A DNA stretch of 64,000 bases from Liolophura sinensis (taxonomy: Eukaryota; Mollusca; Polyplacophora; Chitonida; Chitonidae), in NCBI RefSeq assembly GCF_032854445.1, contig NC_088304.1:22329704-22393703 (forward strand), read 5' to 3'. How positions within the stretch are numbered: the first letter of the stretch is position 1; each line of letters begins with the position of its first letter. Made by a program: the position numbers and the translations under genes. Below are positions 13,001 to 22,397 of this stretch, piece after piece. The notes beneath the pieces were generated by a model. That model made no database searches. It was given only the letters and a program-made list of their open reading frames with translations, and was not told the origin of the DNA.

Positions 13001-16000
13001 GACCGGTGAATCCCCGCATAGTTAAAGAAATCAAACTGTAAATTCTGCACAAAGTAGCCAGGTGGATACCTAAGGTGGGGCAGAGACAAAATAACCTGCT
13101 TTAAATTAATGCAATTTTTTTTGAAATTATTGTTTGATATCAACAGGTAGATAATGAAACAATCATGAGGGTGAAACAAAAGATTACACTCAAGGGAAGA
13201 CTGTATGGAATGTTAAACAAACCATTCAAGGTTGAGAAGAATTCATCCTCTGCAAGAAACACAGTAATCCACTCAGACCATCCACATGAGTCATGTAGCA
13301 GACCATCCACATGAGTCATGTAGCAGACCATTCACATGAGTCATGTAGCAGACCATCCACATGAGTCATGAAGCAGACCATCCACATGAGTCATGTAGCA
13401 GACCATCCACATGAGTCATGTAGCAGACCATTCACATGAGTCATGTAGCAGACCATTCACATGAGTCATGAAGCAGACCATCCACATGAGTCATGTAGCA
13501 GACCATTCACATGAGTCATGCAGCAAACCATCCACATGAGTCATGTAGCAGACCACTCACATGAGTCATGAAGCAGACCATTCACATGAGTCATGTAGCA
13601 GACCATCCACATGAGTCATGTAGCAGACCATCCACATGAGTCATGTAGCAGACCACTCACATGCAGCAGACCATCCACATGAGTCATCAAGAAGACCATC
13701 CACATGACTCATGTAGCAGACCATTCACATGAGTCATGTAGCAGACCACTCACATAGGTCTTGCAGCAGACCATCCACATGAGTCATGTAGCAGACCACT
13801 CATATGCAGCAGACCATCCACATGAGTCATCAAGAAGACCATCCACATGACTCATGTAGCAGACCATTCACATGAATCATGCAGCAGGCCATACACAGGA
13901 GTCATCAAGAAGACCATCCACATGCATCAAGAAGACCATCTACACGAGTCATCAAGAAGACCATCCACAAAATTCATAATCAATTGCATGATAACTCTAA
14001 AGCGCCACTTTGGTCAAAATACAAATTGCGTAGAAATATTACAATGATATGAAAGAAATAGGGTTTTGATGAATAACACTCATTTAACCCATACAACTGA
14101 AGATTCCTTGGAAACAAAACCTTCAGCTATGTTCCGTAAAATTTTCCTGAAGTGACAAGATATTCCCTGTATGACATCGAATCAGGCAGATGTGACGTTG
14201 AGTAAGGCATTTATGCTGGATGACGTCGAGAGTGTTTAAAAGGACAGAGTATTTTGTAGATATACGTCACTGATGACGTCATGTGTTCATGGGTGACGAA
14301 CCACAAACCAGGCAAAGTGGAAGAGACAGAAATATTTTGTTTCCGTATACTCTGACGAAATGTACAATATCGGTTTTAATTCACTGCAATATTTCCACAA
14401 TTTATGAAAGCAATTCAGACTATCAACAACTTTATCAATTCACACTGCTGCTAAGACACAGATGTTTTAACACCAAAGCAGCTCTTTAACCAGCCGTTTT
14501 CCATGTTTGGCCTTAATAGACTACTGACTTAATTAATTGTGACTGACATTTTTTGTGACTGAAAATGCACCCTTCTAGCATCTCATTTCTGTTCCACTAC
14601 CATTCCAACCTATATCTGGTTTGCATTTCGAGTTTCTGCAATGGTCTGTGGATAATGATGACCATGCAGTTAACCTTCCTTGCCATTCCACAGCCAATTC
14701 ACTATCACTCAAGAGTTAAGCTCACCACAAGCAAAGCACAGGAAAACCACAGAGAAAGCACAAGCAAACCGCAGGGAAACCTCAGGCAGCCTTTTGACAG
14801 CCTAACACTACATGGGACCACGTCACTGTCAATTATACATTCAAATAAAGTTATTTTTATTGCATGAATGTATTTCTTACTTCTAAAACATTATTCTGAT
14901 TTTAGTCTAGAATCAGGGGTTGATTCCATCAAGCCAATTCTGACACAGCATTTTACAGCTTATTTCTCGACCCTGGAAACTACACCTCCAAAAACTAAGC
15001 ATTTAAATGTGGACAGATTAACAATTTTTGGCTTAAGTCAGAAATGGCTTTGGAGAATCAGCCTGCAGATATTTTTTTTAGGGTGCAAACACAATACACA
15101 CGTGTACCTGTAGCTTACAAGAATACACAGTTCAGAAAAGTCTTGAATGTCAACAATCAGATTACCTATTTGGGTCATTTTGATACTTTATAGTCCCAGG
15201 TGGTAGCGTGGTAGGGGTCAGGGTGTTGTTCACAGCCACTGTTATCAGATTAGGCTCCTTGAAATTGACGTAAGAATTCACCTGTGCTTCAAAGGGTAAG
15301 TGACCTCCAACATGAGACATGACCTGTTTAGAGTTAATCCACTGAAATAAAATAATGGGGNNNNNNNNNNNNNNNNNNNNNNNNNNNNNNNNNNNNNNNN
15401 NNNNNNNNNNNNNNNNNNNNNNNNNNNNNNNNNNNNNNNNNNNNNNNNNNNNNNNNNNNNNNNNNNNNNNNNNNNNNNNNNNNNNNNNNNNNNNNNNNNN
15501 NNNNNNNNNNNNNNNNNNNNNNNNNNNNNNNNNNNNNNNNNNNNNNNNNNNNNNNNNNNNGAGTTGACCCACTGAAATAAAATAATGGGGTAAAATATGC
15601 AGGTTGTTTTCTGATATGTATTTCACTGGATGAAACAAAGTAAAAGTTGGAAAAGCAGTCGATCACATCTTAAGGTCCCTTACATGTACAATAGTGGTGA
15701 ACAATATTAGCATTTACAGATTTAGTTATTTTCTTTACATATTTATTTGGTTGATGTTTTATGCCGAACTCAAGAATATTTAAACGACGGCGGACGGCAT
15801 TATGGTGGGAGGAAACCCGGCAGAGCCGGGGGAAACCCAAAACCATCTGTAGGTTGCTGCCAGACCTTCCCATGTACGGCCCGAGAGGAAGCCAGGATGA
15901 GCTGGACCTGAACTCACAGCAACCATACTGGTGGGAGGCTCCCGGGTCATTGTGCTGTGCTGGGGTGCTAAACCCTAAGCCACTGAGGCCCCAGTTTTAA

Positions 16001-17756
16001 GTTACATCAATACAATGTATGCAAATGAGTTTAAATGACAATGCCTGGTGAAACTGTCAATATCTTTTATGTCTAAATTTTTCAGCGTGAAATTATGGCA
16101 TACTTGTCTTAATTTTGGCATTTTAATACTTATGTCTAGGTGTTTCACACATCAAATAATATATGACCTGACTATAACAACATGAAAACATTTTACAATA
16201 TTTTAGTTTCCATGGCAACTGATAACCAAACTAATAATTCTAAGATTCTAAGATTAAATATCTGAACTCCCTGTACCCAAGTATTTAACAGTTACAATCC
16301 ATAAATAGCATACATATATCAGATATGTGAGTTTAGTAGTGTGTATGTGTATACAGTCCAAGTGTTCAAAAATCTTAAGTTTTATAAATGTAAGTATATC
16401 AGAATTTTAGGTCTCTAAAACATGATGGTTTTCTCACCACAATAGTGTTGTAATGTGCGCTGTCAATTCGAAGAACCACGCGTTTGTTCATCCAATCAGA
16501 GGACACAAAAAACTCCCTGTCATACCAAACCCAGCCAACGAAATCCCGCAACTGCTTGTCCTGTGTGATGTCATTAAAGCTGGAAGGAACGGGCATGGGG
16601 ATGACTGGGCCTGACTGTAAAGAAAAAAAGTACCACCAATTCATTCATCAAATGCAAGCCTGGAAATAATTTTTAAGTTGGTGCAGGACATAACTAGCAA
16701 ATGTTCCAGCTACCAGACTTTATTAAAAAGTTACTATGTCATTTTAAAGGCACATTTTTCCTGTGCCAAACAGCTGACACCTGACAAAATACTATTTGGT
16801 GCTAAACACTGTCATTGTGCTGCAGCTTGTTTCCAGACTTTGTTTATTTATTTATTTATTTATTTATTTCTTGATTAATGCCACGCCACCAACCTTTGGC
16901 AAGTAACTGGTGATAAACAGATTTGCACACCATATTAGTGGGAAACTAGTTCGACCCATCTCCCACCAACTGAAGTTGTCTTCAACTACATTAGACTGTG
17001 TAATCGCTCTTCCCAGAATGAACATAGGGGCACACTCTGGATGGCATGAAATGACCAGGTCACATAGTACGTTGAAACAATCCAAAAATGGAATAGAAAT
17101 ATAACTGATAATCCACCTTTTCATTTTGTCTGACATTGATCATGTTGATGTTTTTGTGGTTTTTCTGTTTTTGAAGGCTTTCCGATCATATAAATATGTC
17201 TTCAACAGGAAAAGTTGCCATAATAGACTACATTTTCCACAAATTAGAAGATTAAAAGGTTCTCTTTTATTTTTATATCCTGCTCCAAGATTGACATCTT
17301 TATGCTTTTCTTGTTTTCACATCTTTCCGATCACATACACGTCTTCAACAGGAAAATTGGCTTAAACAGTCCATTAACAAATTTTTCCCTTTTTAACTTT
17401 TACTTTTTATACCCCCCTCAGACAATGGAAAAAAAAAGATTTCACGTACAACGTAAAACATCGATGCAAATTGGTGCAGTCTAACACTGAAGAGTCAGGC
17501 TGTATTAACAGCCAGGCCATCTTACTTGACGTAACCGTCCTGCAAACCAATGCTTGTCGAAGCCCGTGTTCCGTGACGGAGACATGTCCGCCCGAAAATC
17601 CCACATTCCATTCAGCTCGTTGATCTGCCGACTCTCCGATTCTCGCGGATAGAGCATTCCCCCTTTCACAGCAGATGCATCTTGGAAACAAGCACAAACT
17701 GCTAAAATTACCATGACAACAACTTTCGCCTCAGGCATTTTTTCCGCCATTTTCAT
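3989..17756 (-). CDS. GUSB: Beta-glucuronidase (GH2), partial spliced gene
   Basis: Lysosomal glycoside hydrolase family 2 enzyme that removes terminal glucuronate from glycosaminoglycans and glucuronides. Exons (minus strand): 17756-17526, 16614-16438, 15341-15166, 13069-12927, 12269-12082, 11325-11185, 10446-10271, 7266-7117, then a duplicated exon 9 (5445-5349 or 4062-3989). All eight resolved introns have AG acceptors and GT donors, and the phases join without a break. Family motifs seen in order: signal peptide, [88 protein letters not shown]. The Glu of NEP (7155-7157) is the expected acid/base. N-glycosylation sequons occur at NNT and NAS. About 490 of roughly 650 family residues are present; the C-terminus and nucleophile are beyond the left edge. 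The start is 17756, with 17750 as an alternative. Whether the gene is intact depends on exon 9. Confidence 0.93.
4083..4452. repeat. 56-bp minisatellite abutting GUSB exon 9b
   Basis: About six units of ~56 bp containing GATTCATGACATCATGTAAA and GTCAGACAGTAGCCAATCCA. The array begins about 20 bp from the exon 9b acceptor, so it forms the branch-point region of that intron. Confidence 0.88.
4453..5348. other. GUSB intronic stretch, nothing recognised
   Basis: AT-rich DNA between the two exon 9 copies. No exon, SINE or array was recognised. Confidence 0.5.
5349..5445 (-). CDS. GUSB candidate exon 9a (diverged copy)
   Basis: The candidate is 97 bp. Its acceptor TTTCTGTAG|A supplies the one base needed after exon 8, and it has a strong donor GTT|GTAAGT. 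It reads [18 protein letters not shown] then [14 protein letters not shown]. This aligns with the family segment (in exon 9b, [15 protein letters not shown]) but several conserved residues are replaced. Either a diverged alternative exon or a decaying duplicate; its splice sites are better than those of exon 9b. Confidence 0.5.
5608..5890. repeat. Degenerate tandem repeat (~100 bp, 3 copies)
   Basis: Three diverged copies contain GACTTTGCTGAAAAG and CAGCTCACA-AGAAAACAGAG, in GUSB intron 8. Confidence 0.7.
6177..6310 (+). mobile_element. SINE 3' fragment (Nin-type tail)
   Basis: Begins inside the SINE at GCAGATGGTCATGGGTTTCC and ends in AAGTGAAATATTCTGGAGCA, CGTAAAACTCCAATTC and AAATA repeats. 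5'-truncated. The flanks 5891-6176 show nothing else. Confidence 0.75.
6430..6650 (+). mobile_element. Diverged tRNA-headed SINE
   Basis: A worn tRNA-like head is followed by AGGAGCCTCTCACCATC, CAAGTCCAGCTCATGCTG and the tail CACCATAATACTGGCC with CAAATAAAA. It is an older copy of the main SINE family. Bases 6651-7116 hold nothing recognisable. Confidence 0.75.
7117..7266 (-). CDS. GUSB: GUSB exon 8 (catalytic acid/base)
   Basis: The exon is 150 bp, acceptor TTTTGCAG|A, ending in phase 2 at TTCAA|GTAAGT. It encodes [19 protein letters not shown] followed by [16 protein letters not shown]. The NEP glutamate (7155-7157) is the GH2 acid/base, so this part is compatible with activity. Confidence 0.92.
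7345..10292. repeat. 23/46-bp minisatellite filling GUSB intron 7
   Basis: Nearly 3 kb of 46-bp dimers made of two 23-bp halves, GCTGACGCCACTCACTGTGC+TAT and ACAGACCCCACTTACTGCAC+TAT. Beyond ~9500 it simplifies to 23-mers ending in the exon 7 border. On the gene strand most first-half units contain CACAGTGAGTGG, matching the real exon 7 donor CACA|GTGAGTAG. The array overlaps the last 22 bases of the exon-side junction unit. Confidence 0.95.
10271..10446 (-). CDS. GUSB: GUSB exon 7
   Basis: The exon is 176 bp, acceptor TTGCCAG|ATT, ending in phase 2 at CACA|GTGAGT. It encodes [33 protein letters not shown] and [11 protein letters not shown], all part of the TIM barrel. The last ten exon bases plus the first thirteen intron bases are one unit of the adjoining 23-bp minisatellite. 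Confidence 0.92.
10447..10869. other. GUSB intron 6 with a dispersed repeat at 10728-10850
   Basis: Positions 10728-10850 align with 44700-44825: shared GACGACAGTGTGATA, CTTGTCA-TTTAC, CCGTTAC/CTGTTAC and CATGTA-TA. The rest of the stretch is unremarkable. Confidence 0.55.
10870..11078 (-). mobile_element. Second-family SINE fragment
   Basis: On the minus strand it carries TTGTTGCTGCCTTGTGTGGC GCTCAG, ACTGGTTGGTCTGGTGTCAG and GTCATGTCTGGTGTCTTC (written as separate words). These match the body of the elements at 58671-59050 and 17962-18180. 5'-truncated, in GUSB intron 6. Confidence 0.7.
11185..11325 (-). CDS. GUSB: GUSB exon 6
   Basis: This exon was found by hand because it is short and lacks its own start codon. 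It is 141 bp (47 codons), phase 0 at both ends, with acceptor TTGGCAG|GTC and donor GAT|GTGAGT. It encodes [18 protein letters not shown] and [18 protein letters not shown], the entry to the catalytic TIM barrel. Confidence 0.92.
11512..11897. repeat. Dispersed AT-rich repeat, copy 2
   Basis: Homologous to bases 1-395 in the same orientation, in GUSB intron 5. A palindrome, CCTCAATTTGGA … TCCAAATTGAGG, lies at its left end (11526-11573). Confidence 0.6.
12082..12269 (-). CDS. GUSB: GUSB exon 5
   Basis: The exon is 188 bp, acceptor TTTTCAG|GA, donor TTCAAG|GTATTT, and ends in phase 0. It encodes the immunoglobulin-like beta-sandwich, with [19 protein letters not shown] at its end. The LWWPY word is the usual GH2 landmark. 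Confidence 0.9.
12395..12560 (-). mobile_element. tRNA-derived SINE (third family)
   Basis: On the minus strand it has an A-box-like TAGCTGATCAACTGGT and, ~47 bp on, a perfect B-box GGTTCAAACC. This is the layout of a tRNA-headed SINE unrelated to the main family. The downstream part is diverged. Confidence 0.5.
12655..12830. repeat. Dispersed repeat shared with 17065-17410
   Basis: Shared words: AATCCA-CTTTTCAT, TTTTCATCTTGTC, GTCTTCAACAGGAAA-TTG and CAGTCCA-ATTTCC. One copy lies here in GUSB intron 4 and two adjacent copies lie in intron 1. Confidence 0.5.
12927..13069 (-). CDS. GUSB: GUSB exon 4
   Basis: The exon is 143 bp, acceptor CCTTAG|G, donor AATG|GTAGGG. It encodes [19 protein letters not shown] and [12 protein letters not shown]. 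These match the junction between the sugar-binding domain and the immunoglobulin-like domain of the family. Confidence 0.92.
13270..13975. repeat. 25-bp minisatellite in GUSB intron 3
   Basis: About 28 units of CATGAGTCATGTAGCAGACC+ATCCA with small variants. There are no spacers, so it is not CRISPR-like. Confidence 0.95.
13976..15165. other. GUSB intron 3, mostly unremarkable
   Basis: No exon was found. A cluster of CRE-like TGACGT motifs occurs at 14191-14282, including a perfect TGACGTCA at 14274-14281. A short run of ACAGGAAAACC-type repeats lies at 14700-14800. Confidence 0.4.
15166..15341 (-). CDS. GUSB: GUSB exon 3
   Basis: The exon is 176 bp, starts in phase 0 at TTTCAG|TGG and ends in phase 2 at AATAG|GTAAT. 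It encodes [11 protein letters not shown] and [15 protein letters not shown], both strongly conserved in animal GUSB. Its acceptor junction is repeated on the far side of the adjacent assembly gap (see findings). Confidence 0.92.
15361..15560. other. Assembly gap (200 N)
   Basis: Exactly 200 N. The 30 bases on the left (15331-15360) recur almost exactly as the first 30 bases on the right (15561-15590), so this looks like an unmerged contig overlap. Confidence 0.95.
15742..15993 (-). mobile_element. Nin-tail SINE, near full length
   Basis: Read on minus: GGGGCCTCAGTGGCTTAG head, tRNA-like body, AGCTCATCCTGGCTTCC, CACCATAATGCC, and a tail ending ATTCTTGAGTTCGGCATAAA. In GUSB intron 2. Bases 15994-16437 hold nothing else recognisable. 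Confidence 0.85.
16438..16614 (-). CDS. GUSB: GUSB exon 2
   Basis: This exon has 59 codons, phase 0 at both ends, acceptor TTTACAG and donor GTG|GTGAGA. It encodes [17 protein letters not shown] and [11 protein letters not shown], the jelly-roll sugar-binding domain of GH2 (Glyco_hydro_2_N). Confidence 0.92.
16840..17410. repeat. Dispersed repeat copies in GUSB intron 1
   Basis: After a TTTA microsatellite (16843-16868) comes unclassified sequence. Two neighbouring copies of the 12655-12830 repeat follow: GTCTTCAACAGGAAAAGTTG near 17200 and GTCTTCAACAGGAAAATTGG near 17340. Confidence 0.5.
17526..17756 (-). CDS. GUSB: GUSB exon 1 (signal peptide)
   Basis: Encodes 77 residues and ends in phase 0 at donor CAA|GTAAGA. 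The first ~29 residues have a hydrophobic core ([13 protein letters not shown]) ending in DASA, a typical signal peptide for the secretory and lysosomal route. The mature part contains [21 protein letters not shown], the usual start of animal beta-glucuronidases (given here as two overlapping family words). Two Met codons lie six bases apart (17756 and 17750). The second is in AAAATGGCGG, a YY1/TISU-like initiator context, so initiation there is possible. Confidence 0.9.
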
Positions 17757-17765
17757 CTCGCGCCA

Positions 17766-17795
17766 ACCGTATCACATGACATGTCACATGATCGG
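17766..17795 (-). promoter_or_regulatory. Twin MiT/TFE E-boxes upstream of GUSB
   Basis: TCACATGA occurs at 17772-17779 and again at 17784-17791, 12 bp apart and 16-35 bp upstream of the start codon. On the gene strand both read TCATGTGA, the M-box recognised by MITF/TFEB-type factors that drive lysosomal genes. The motif is seen directly; its function is inferred. Confidence 0.45.
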
Positions 17796-17961
17796 CCGGA
17801 CTTTGCACCAGTTGTATAGAACAATGGTGACTGTCTCAGTCTATAGAAAAGGCATTAATCCATCATGAATGAGAGAATTTACAGTCACTTTACAGCCAAT
17901 GACAATTTAAATACCTTTGGTAGCACAGCTGATGCACTCAACTCTTTGCTATGTACATATA

Positions 17962-18180
17962 CACCTTGCTACCCCAGCTTGGCGCTCAGTAAAGAGAGGC
18001 TGGAACAAAAAAACATAACTGCTTGGCCCGGTATCAGTATAATCGGACTGGGTGGGGTGTCATGTCTGGTGTCTTCGGCATAGTATCTCATTCAGTGGCG
18101 GCAGCACTCTGCCGGCATGGCCAAAAGGAAACACGGTATATGTTGTCGCGCCCGACTCCCGGGATAATTGTTATTGCAGG
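17962..18180 (+). mobile_element. Second-family SINE, 5'-truncated
   Basis: Contains TTGGCGCTCAGTAAAGAG, CCCGGTATCAGTATAATCGG, TCATGTCTGGTGTCTTCGGC and GTGGCGGCAGCACTCTGCCG. It matches the element at 58671-59050 and directly precedes the SINE at 18186. Confidence 0.75.
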
Positions 18181-18185
18181 AAATT

Positions 18186-18336
18186 GGGGCCTCCGTGGCT
18201 CAGTTGGTTAGCGCGCTAACGCAGCGTAATCACCCAGGAGTCTCTCACCAATGCGGTCGCTGTGAGTTCAAGTCCAGCTCATGCTGGCTTCCTCTCCGGC
18301 CGTACGTGGGAAGGTCTGCCGCAACCTGCAACTAGA
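18186..18336 (+). mobile_element. Main-family SINE, 3'-truncated
   Basis: Intact tRNA-like head GGGGCCTCCGTGGCTCAGTT with GTTAGCGCGCTAACGCAGCG, then GAGTTCAAGTCC as B-box region, ending near GCAACCTGCAACTAG. The core and tail are missing. Confidence 0.85.
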
Positions 18337-18454
18337 CAATGAAACTGCTATCACCATAATTGGTGGTATGTTCAATTCAGATTAAATAATATGCATATCC
18401 ATGTATCACTGATTTCTAAGGTCATAAACAGGCACATGTAGTTATATGAGCTTG

Positions 18455-18692
18455 ATTTATTTATTTATTTATTTATTTATTTGATTGGTGTTTTACGCCG
18501 TACTCAAGAATATTTCACTTATACGACGGCGGCCAGCATTATGGTGGGCGGAAACCGGGCAGAGCCTGGGAGAAACCCAGGACCAACCCTAGATTGCTGG
18601 CAGACCTTCCCACTTACGGCGGGAGAGGAAGCCAGCATGAGCTGGGTCATTACGCTGCACTAGCGCGATAACCAACTGAGCCACGGAGGCCC
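18455..18692 (-). mobile_element. Main-family SINE
   Basis: TTTA repeats, then GATTGGTGTTTTACGCCGTA through to GAGCCACGGAGGCCCC; minus orientation. A short internal deletion affects the B-box side (TGAGCTGGGTCATTACGCTG). Confidence 0.9.
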
Positions 18693-19930
18693 CTCGACGA
18701 TTTGATACAGTGGGGATATGTAGATGGTTGCCTTATGATACAATGGGGCTATGAGATCTACTATGGAGATGTACGCTTTGGTCGTTTGATACGAGGGGAT
18801 ATAGGATAACCATGTGATGCTGTGGAGATGTTTCAATAAGATACGATGGGAGTGTGAGATAACCGTATGTTACTATGGAGATATAGATGTTGACCTTATG
18901 ATATGATAGAGGCATGAGATAACCGTCTGAAACTGTGGATATACAGGTCGTTACCTTATGATACTATTAGGGTATTAGATAACCGTAGTAACTGTGGAGG
19001 TATAGATGTTGGCCGTATGATACAATGGGGATGTGTGACAGCCGTGTGATAATGTAGAGAGATGTGACCAGCCTGTGATACGATGAGGATATGTGACCAC
19101 CGTGTGATACGATGAGGATATGTGACCAGCCTGTGATACGATGGGATATGTGACCACCATGTGATATGAGGTACGCGGCAACCGTGTGCTGCTGCGGAGA
19201 TATAGATGTTGGCCGTATGATACGGTGAGGATATGTGACCACTGTGTGATACTGTGGAGATAGGTGACAACTGTGTGATACTGTGGAGATATAGATGTTG
19301 GCCGTATGATACGATGGGGATGTGTGACAGCCGTGTGACACAGTGGAGATATAGATGTTGACTGTATGATACGATGAGGGTATGTGTGATACTGTGGAGA
19401 TAGATGACAACCGTGTGATACTGTGGAGATACAAATGTTGACCTATGATAGAATGGTGATGAGTGACAAGCGTGAGATACTGTGGAGGTATTAGTGTTGG
19501 CCGTATGATACGAAGGGGATATGTGACCACCGTGTTACTGTGGAGATATGGATGTTGGCCGTATGATATGATGAGGGTATGTGACCACTGTATGATACTG
19601 TGGAGATAGGTGACAACTGTGTGATGCTGTGGAGATATAGATGTTGGTTGTGTGATACGATGAGGATATGATACCACTGTGTGATACAGTGGAGATAGAT
19701 GACAACCGTGTGATACTGTGGAGATATAGATGTTGACCGTATGATACGATGGAGGTATGTAACAACTGTGTGATACTGTGGAGATTGGCGACAATCGTTT
19801 GATACTGTGAAGATATAGACGTTGACCGTATGATATGATGAGGATATGTGACCACTGTGTGATACTGTGGAGATATAGGCGTTGGCCGTATGATACGATG
19901 AGGGTATGAGATAACCATGTGAGACGCTGG
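18693..19930. repeat. Complex ~30-60-bp minisatellite upstream of GUSB
   Basis: Irregular units built from GTGTGATACTGTGGAGATA, TAGATGTTGGCCGTATGATA and CGATGAGGATATGTGACCAC. It shows a 338-codon open frame on minus, but purely repetitive, so not a gene. Confidence 0.88.
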
Positions 19931-20878
19931 TTATGGACATAAAGACGGAATACGCGAGAGATAAATGTGTGTGGAGTGAGCATTTTTGGTTGGTTGGCAA
20001 TGCTATGATTTGCTGGTATGGTTGTTGTTTTTTCGCTGTTCCTTACTGACCACTATGTTACAAGTCCATCTTTGACTTTATTAACGCAAAAGAAAATAAT
20101 TAAACACTCCGTAGTGCCTGGGTAGTGTTTTTATGGTGTTGTTGCGATGTTGATTGTCGCATCTGGCGGCCATGCATTCACTGCGCTATGATTAAGTAAT
20201 AAACACTACCGAGTGCTCCAATAATGGACACGTCCGGTATAGATGTGATTCATAACACATATGAAGACAAGAAATCGATTAAATCTATTTAGTGCCGGTA
20301 TGTCACAAATTCACCAAATTTTAAGGATGTTAAGCCAGGTTAAAAAAAAACAAAAACACGTGTGTAGGCCACTTTTTTCGTTTGCAATCATAGTTATTTA
20401 AGTTTACATAAGGTAAATTAGCGCAAATAAGTAAATGGTCACGTTATTGTCTTACCTGTGATAAACATGAGTCATAATTACATTGTGATTGATATTCTTT
20501 GGTGATATTTTTTGGCTTTTAATAAATATTTAGTGTATGAACTGTCATTCGCCAAGTCTGTTTCTAAATACCGTTCAAAGAGTGTAAAAGTGACTGACAA
20601 CTTTGAATTCAAAAAGCAGAAGACGGCCTCTTGTCGATTTACCTCAGTCAAGGTTTTATTAATACATTCTCCGAATGGAGCCTGAAATGAGCTGTATGTC
20701 ATGCACAACATAATCTCAGTTTATAATTGTGTCTGACTGCGCTTAACCTAGGACAAGGGCCGTGTAATTATCCCGCTAAATAAGATCTCCTCCTTGGATC
20801 TACGAACAGTGGCTATCCAAGCGCAGCTGAGATACACATTTTGATTAACAAAGCCTGCGGCCCAGTTTAAGGATAACT
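19931..20878. other. Intergenic stretch, nothing recognised
   Basis: No exon, SINE or array seen. It lies between the GUSB promoter side and a recent SINE. Confidence 0.45.
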
Positions 20879-20880
20879 TT

Positions 20881-21150
20881 TTTTTTTTTTTTTTTTTTTG
20901 ATTGGTGTTTTACGCCGTACTCAAGAATATTTCACTTATACGACGGCGGCCAGCATTATGGTGGGAGGGAACCGGGCAGAGCCCGGCGGAAACCCACGAC
21001 CATCCGCAGGTTGCTGGCAGACCTTCCCACGTACGGCCGGAGAGGAAGCCAGCATGAGCTGGTCTTGAACTCACAGCGACCGCATTGGTGAGAGGCTTCT
21101 GGGTCACTACGCTGCGCTAGCGCGCTAACCGACTGAGCCACGGAGGCCCC
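20881..21150 (-). mobile_element. Main-family SINE with target-site duplication
   Basis: Full-length minus copy: T-run, GATTGGTGTTTTACGCCGTA … GAGCCACGGAGGCCCC. The flanks repeat TTAAGGATAACTTT at 20867-20880 and 21151-21164, a clean 14-bp target-site duplication marking a recent insertion by LINE machinery. Confidence 0.95.
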
Positions 21151-21164
21151 TTAAGGATAACTTT

Positions 21165-21619
21165 AAAATTAGCACAGAACATTGATTTAATTCGTTCGTT
21201 TGGAACATTCCCCGTGTCTTTCCGTCATTATTGAAAACTGCAGACTGCATGCTTCTCTTTGCTTGAGTCCGTCCTCATTTCTTACTTCGTAACAGTCTGA
21301 TACAGACGGAACGTGTAATTCCTCCTTGCGCCATTATATAGTTGGTGAATGTAAGTGCTTGTCCATCACATCGAGTCAAAAATCATTAGGTGATCTGCTG
21401 TTTGCTATCTCCTTTGTCTACCATTTGAAATTTACCAAGTGTGATATTTTAATTTTATTTATAGGTGTGAACTTGAAAAAAAAGGAAAACACACACAGAA
21501 CAATCTTAAATGCGCGGAAAGTTCCGTGTATTGTGTCGTGATCTGGTTGCAACAGATTAAATCAAATCAAGCCAGACCCAACTCAGTACATCGCAAAGAT
21601 TTTATGTCACTTCTTTTTC
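21165..21619. other. Intergenic stretch, nothing recognised
   Basis: No gene or repeat recognised. Confidence 0.4.
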
Positions 21620-21775
21620 TTTTTTATTTATTTATTTAATTTGTGCCATACTCAAGAATGTTTCTCTTATACAACGACGGCAGAATTATATGAAAAGAGG
21701 AAACAGAGTAGAGCCCGGCGGCTCCCCCCCCCCCGCCACCAAATCCTGGCAGAACTTCCCACTTACGACACTTCG
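21620..21775 (-). mobile_element. Diverged SINE fragment
   Basis: Minus orientation: TTTA tail, GTGCCATACTCAAGAATG, ACGACGGCAGAATTATATGA and CAGAACTTCCCACTTACG, with a C-rich expansion (21726-21736). The head is lost. Bases 21776-22138 hold nothing else. Confidence 0.75.
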
Positions 21776-22138
21776 TTTTCTGCCTTAATTCGATGGCTAA
21801 GCAAAAGTCTTCATATGGACTGTAATCATCATCTAGCCAGATATTTACTTACTCGAGCTGGCAAAGGAATGCGTCGCGTGTAGAAGCGATCTTATGCTAC
21901 AAGAAATATATTCACATCACAATTTGTCTGTTCTCCAACATTATAAGGAAACTACTATTTGAATGGATACTTTGATTAATATTCATTAGCTATCAAGCCA
22001 GGTGTTTCAGTTATTACTATACCCGTTAGAACGAGGCAGTCAACGCAGCCACATGGTTTGATAAAATCTGATTTGATAAAATAAAGACGGATTGCAGAGG
22101 AAAATGTTCCTTCAAGTTCCCTCCCCTCTTTATCTCTC

Positions 22139-22397
22139 GGGGGCCTCCGTGGTTGAGTTGGTTAGCGCGCTAGCGCAGCGTGATGATCCAGGAGCCTCTC
22201 GCCAATGCGGTCGAGTTCAAGTCCAGCTCATGCTGGCTTCCTCTCCGACGGAAAGTGGGAAGGTCTTCCAGCAACCTGCGGATGGTCGTGGGTTTCCTTC
22301 AGGTTACGCCCGGTTTCCTCCCACCATAATGCTAGCCGCCGTCCTATAAATGAAATATTGTTGAGTACGTCGTAAAACACAAATAAATAAATTAACC
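22139..22397 (+). mobile_element. Main-family SINE, full length
   Basis: GGGGGCCTCCGTGGTTGAGT head through GTTGAGTACGTCGTAAAACA and an AAATAAATAAATT tail. Confidence 0.9.

Noticed and set aside
13270-13975. CRISPR-like 25-bp direct repeats
   Set aside because: The repeats are head-to-tail without unique spacers, in an animal intron.
18186-18260. tRNA-like sequence as a real tRNA gene (also 22139, 43866, 60009, 48021)
   Set aside because: Each is followed by SINE body and tail, has imperfect arms, and recurs many times.
18967-19983. 338-codon minus-strand open frame
   Set aside because: It lies wholly in a minisatellite and encodes only repeats; there is no domain and no splice context.
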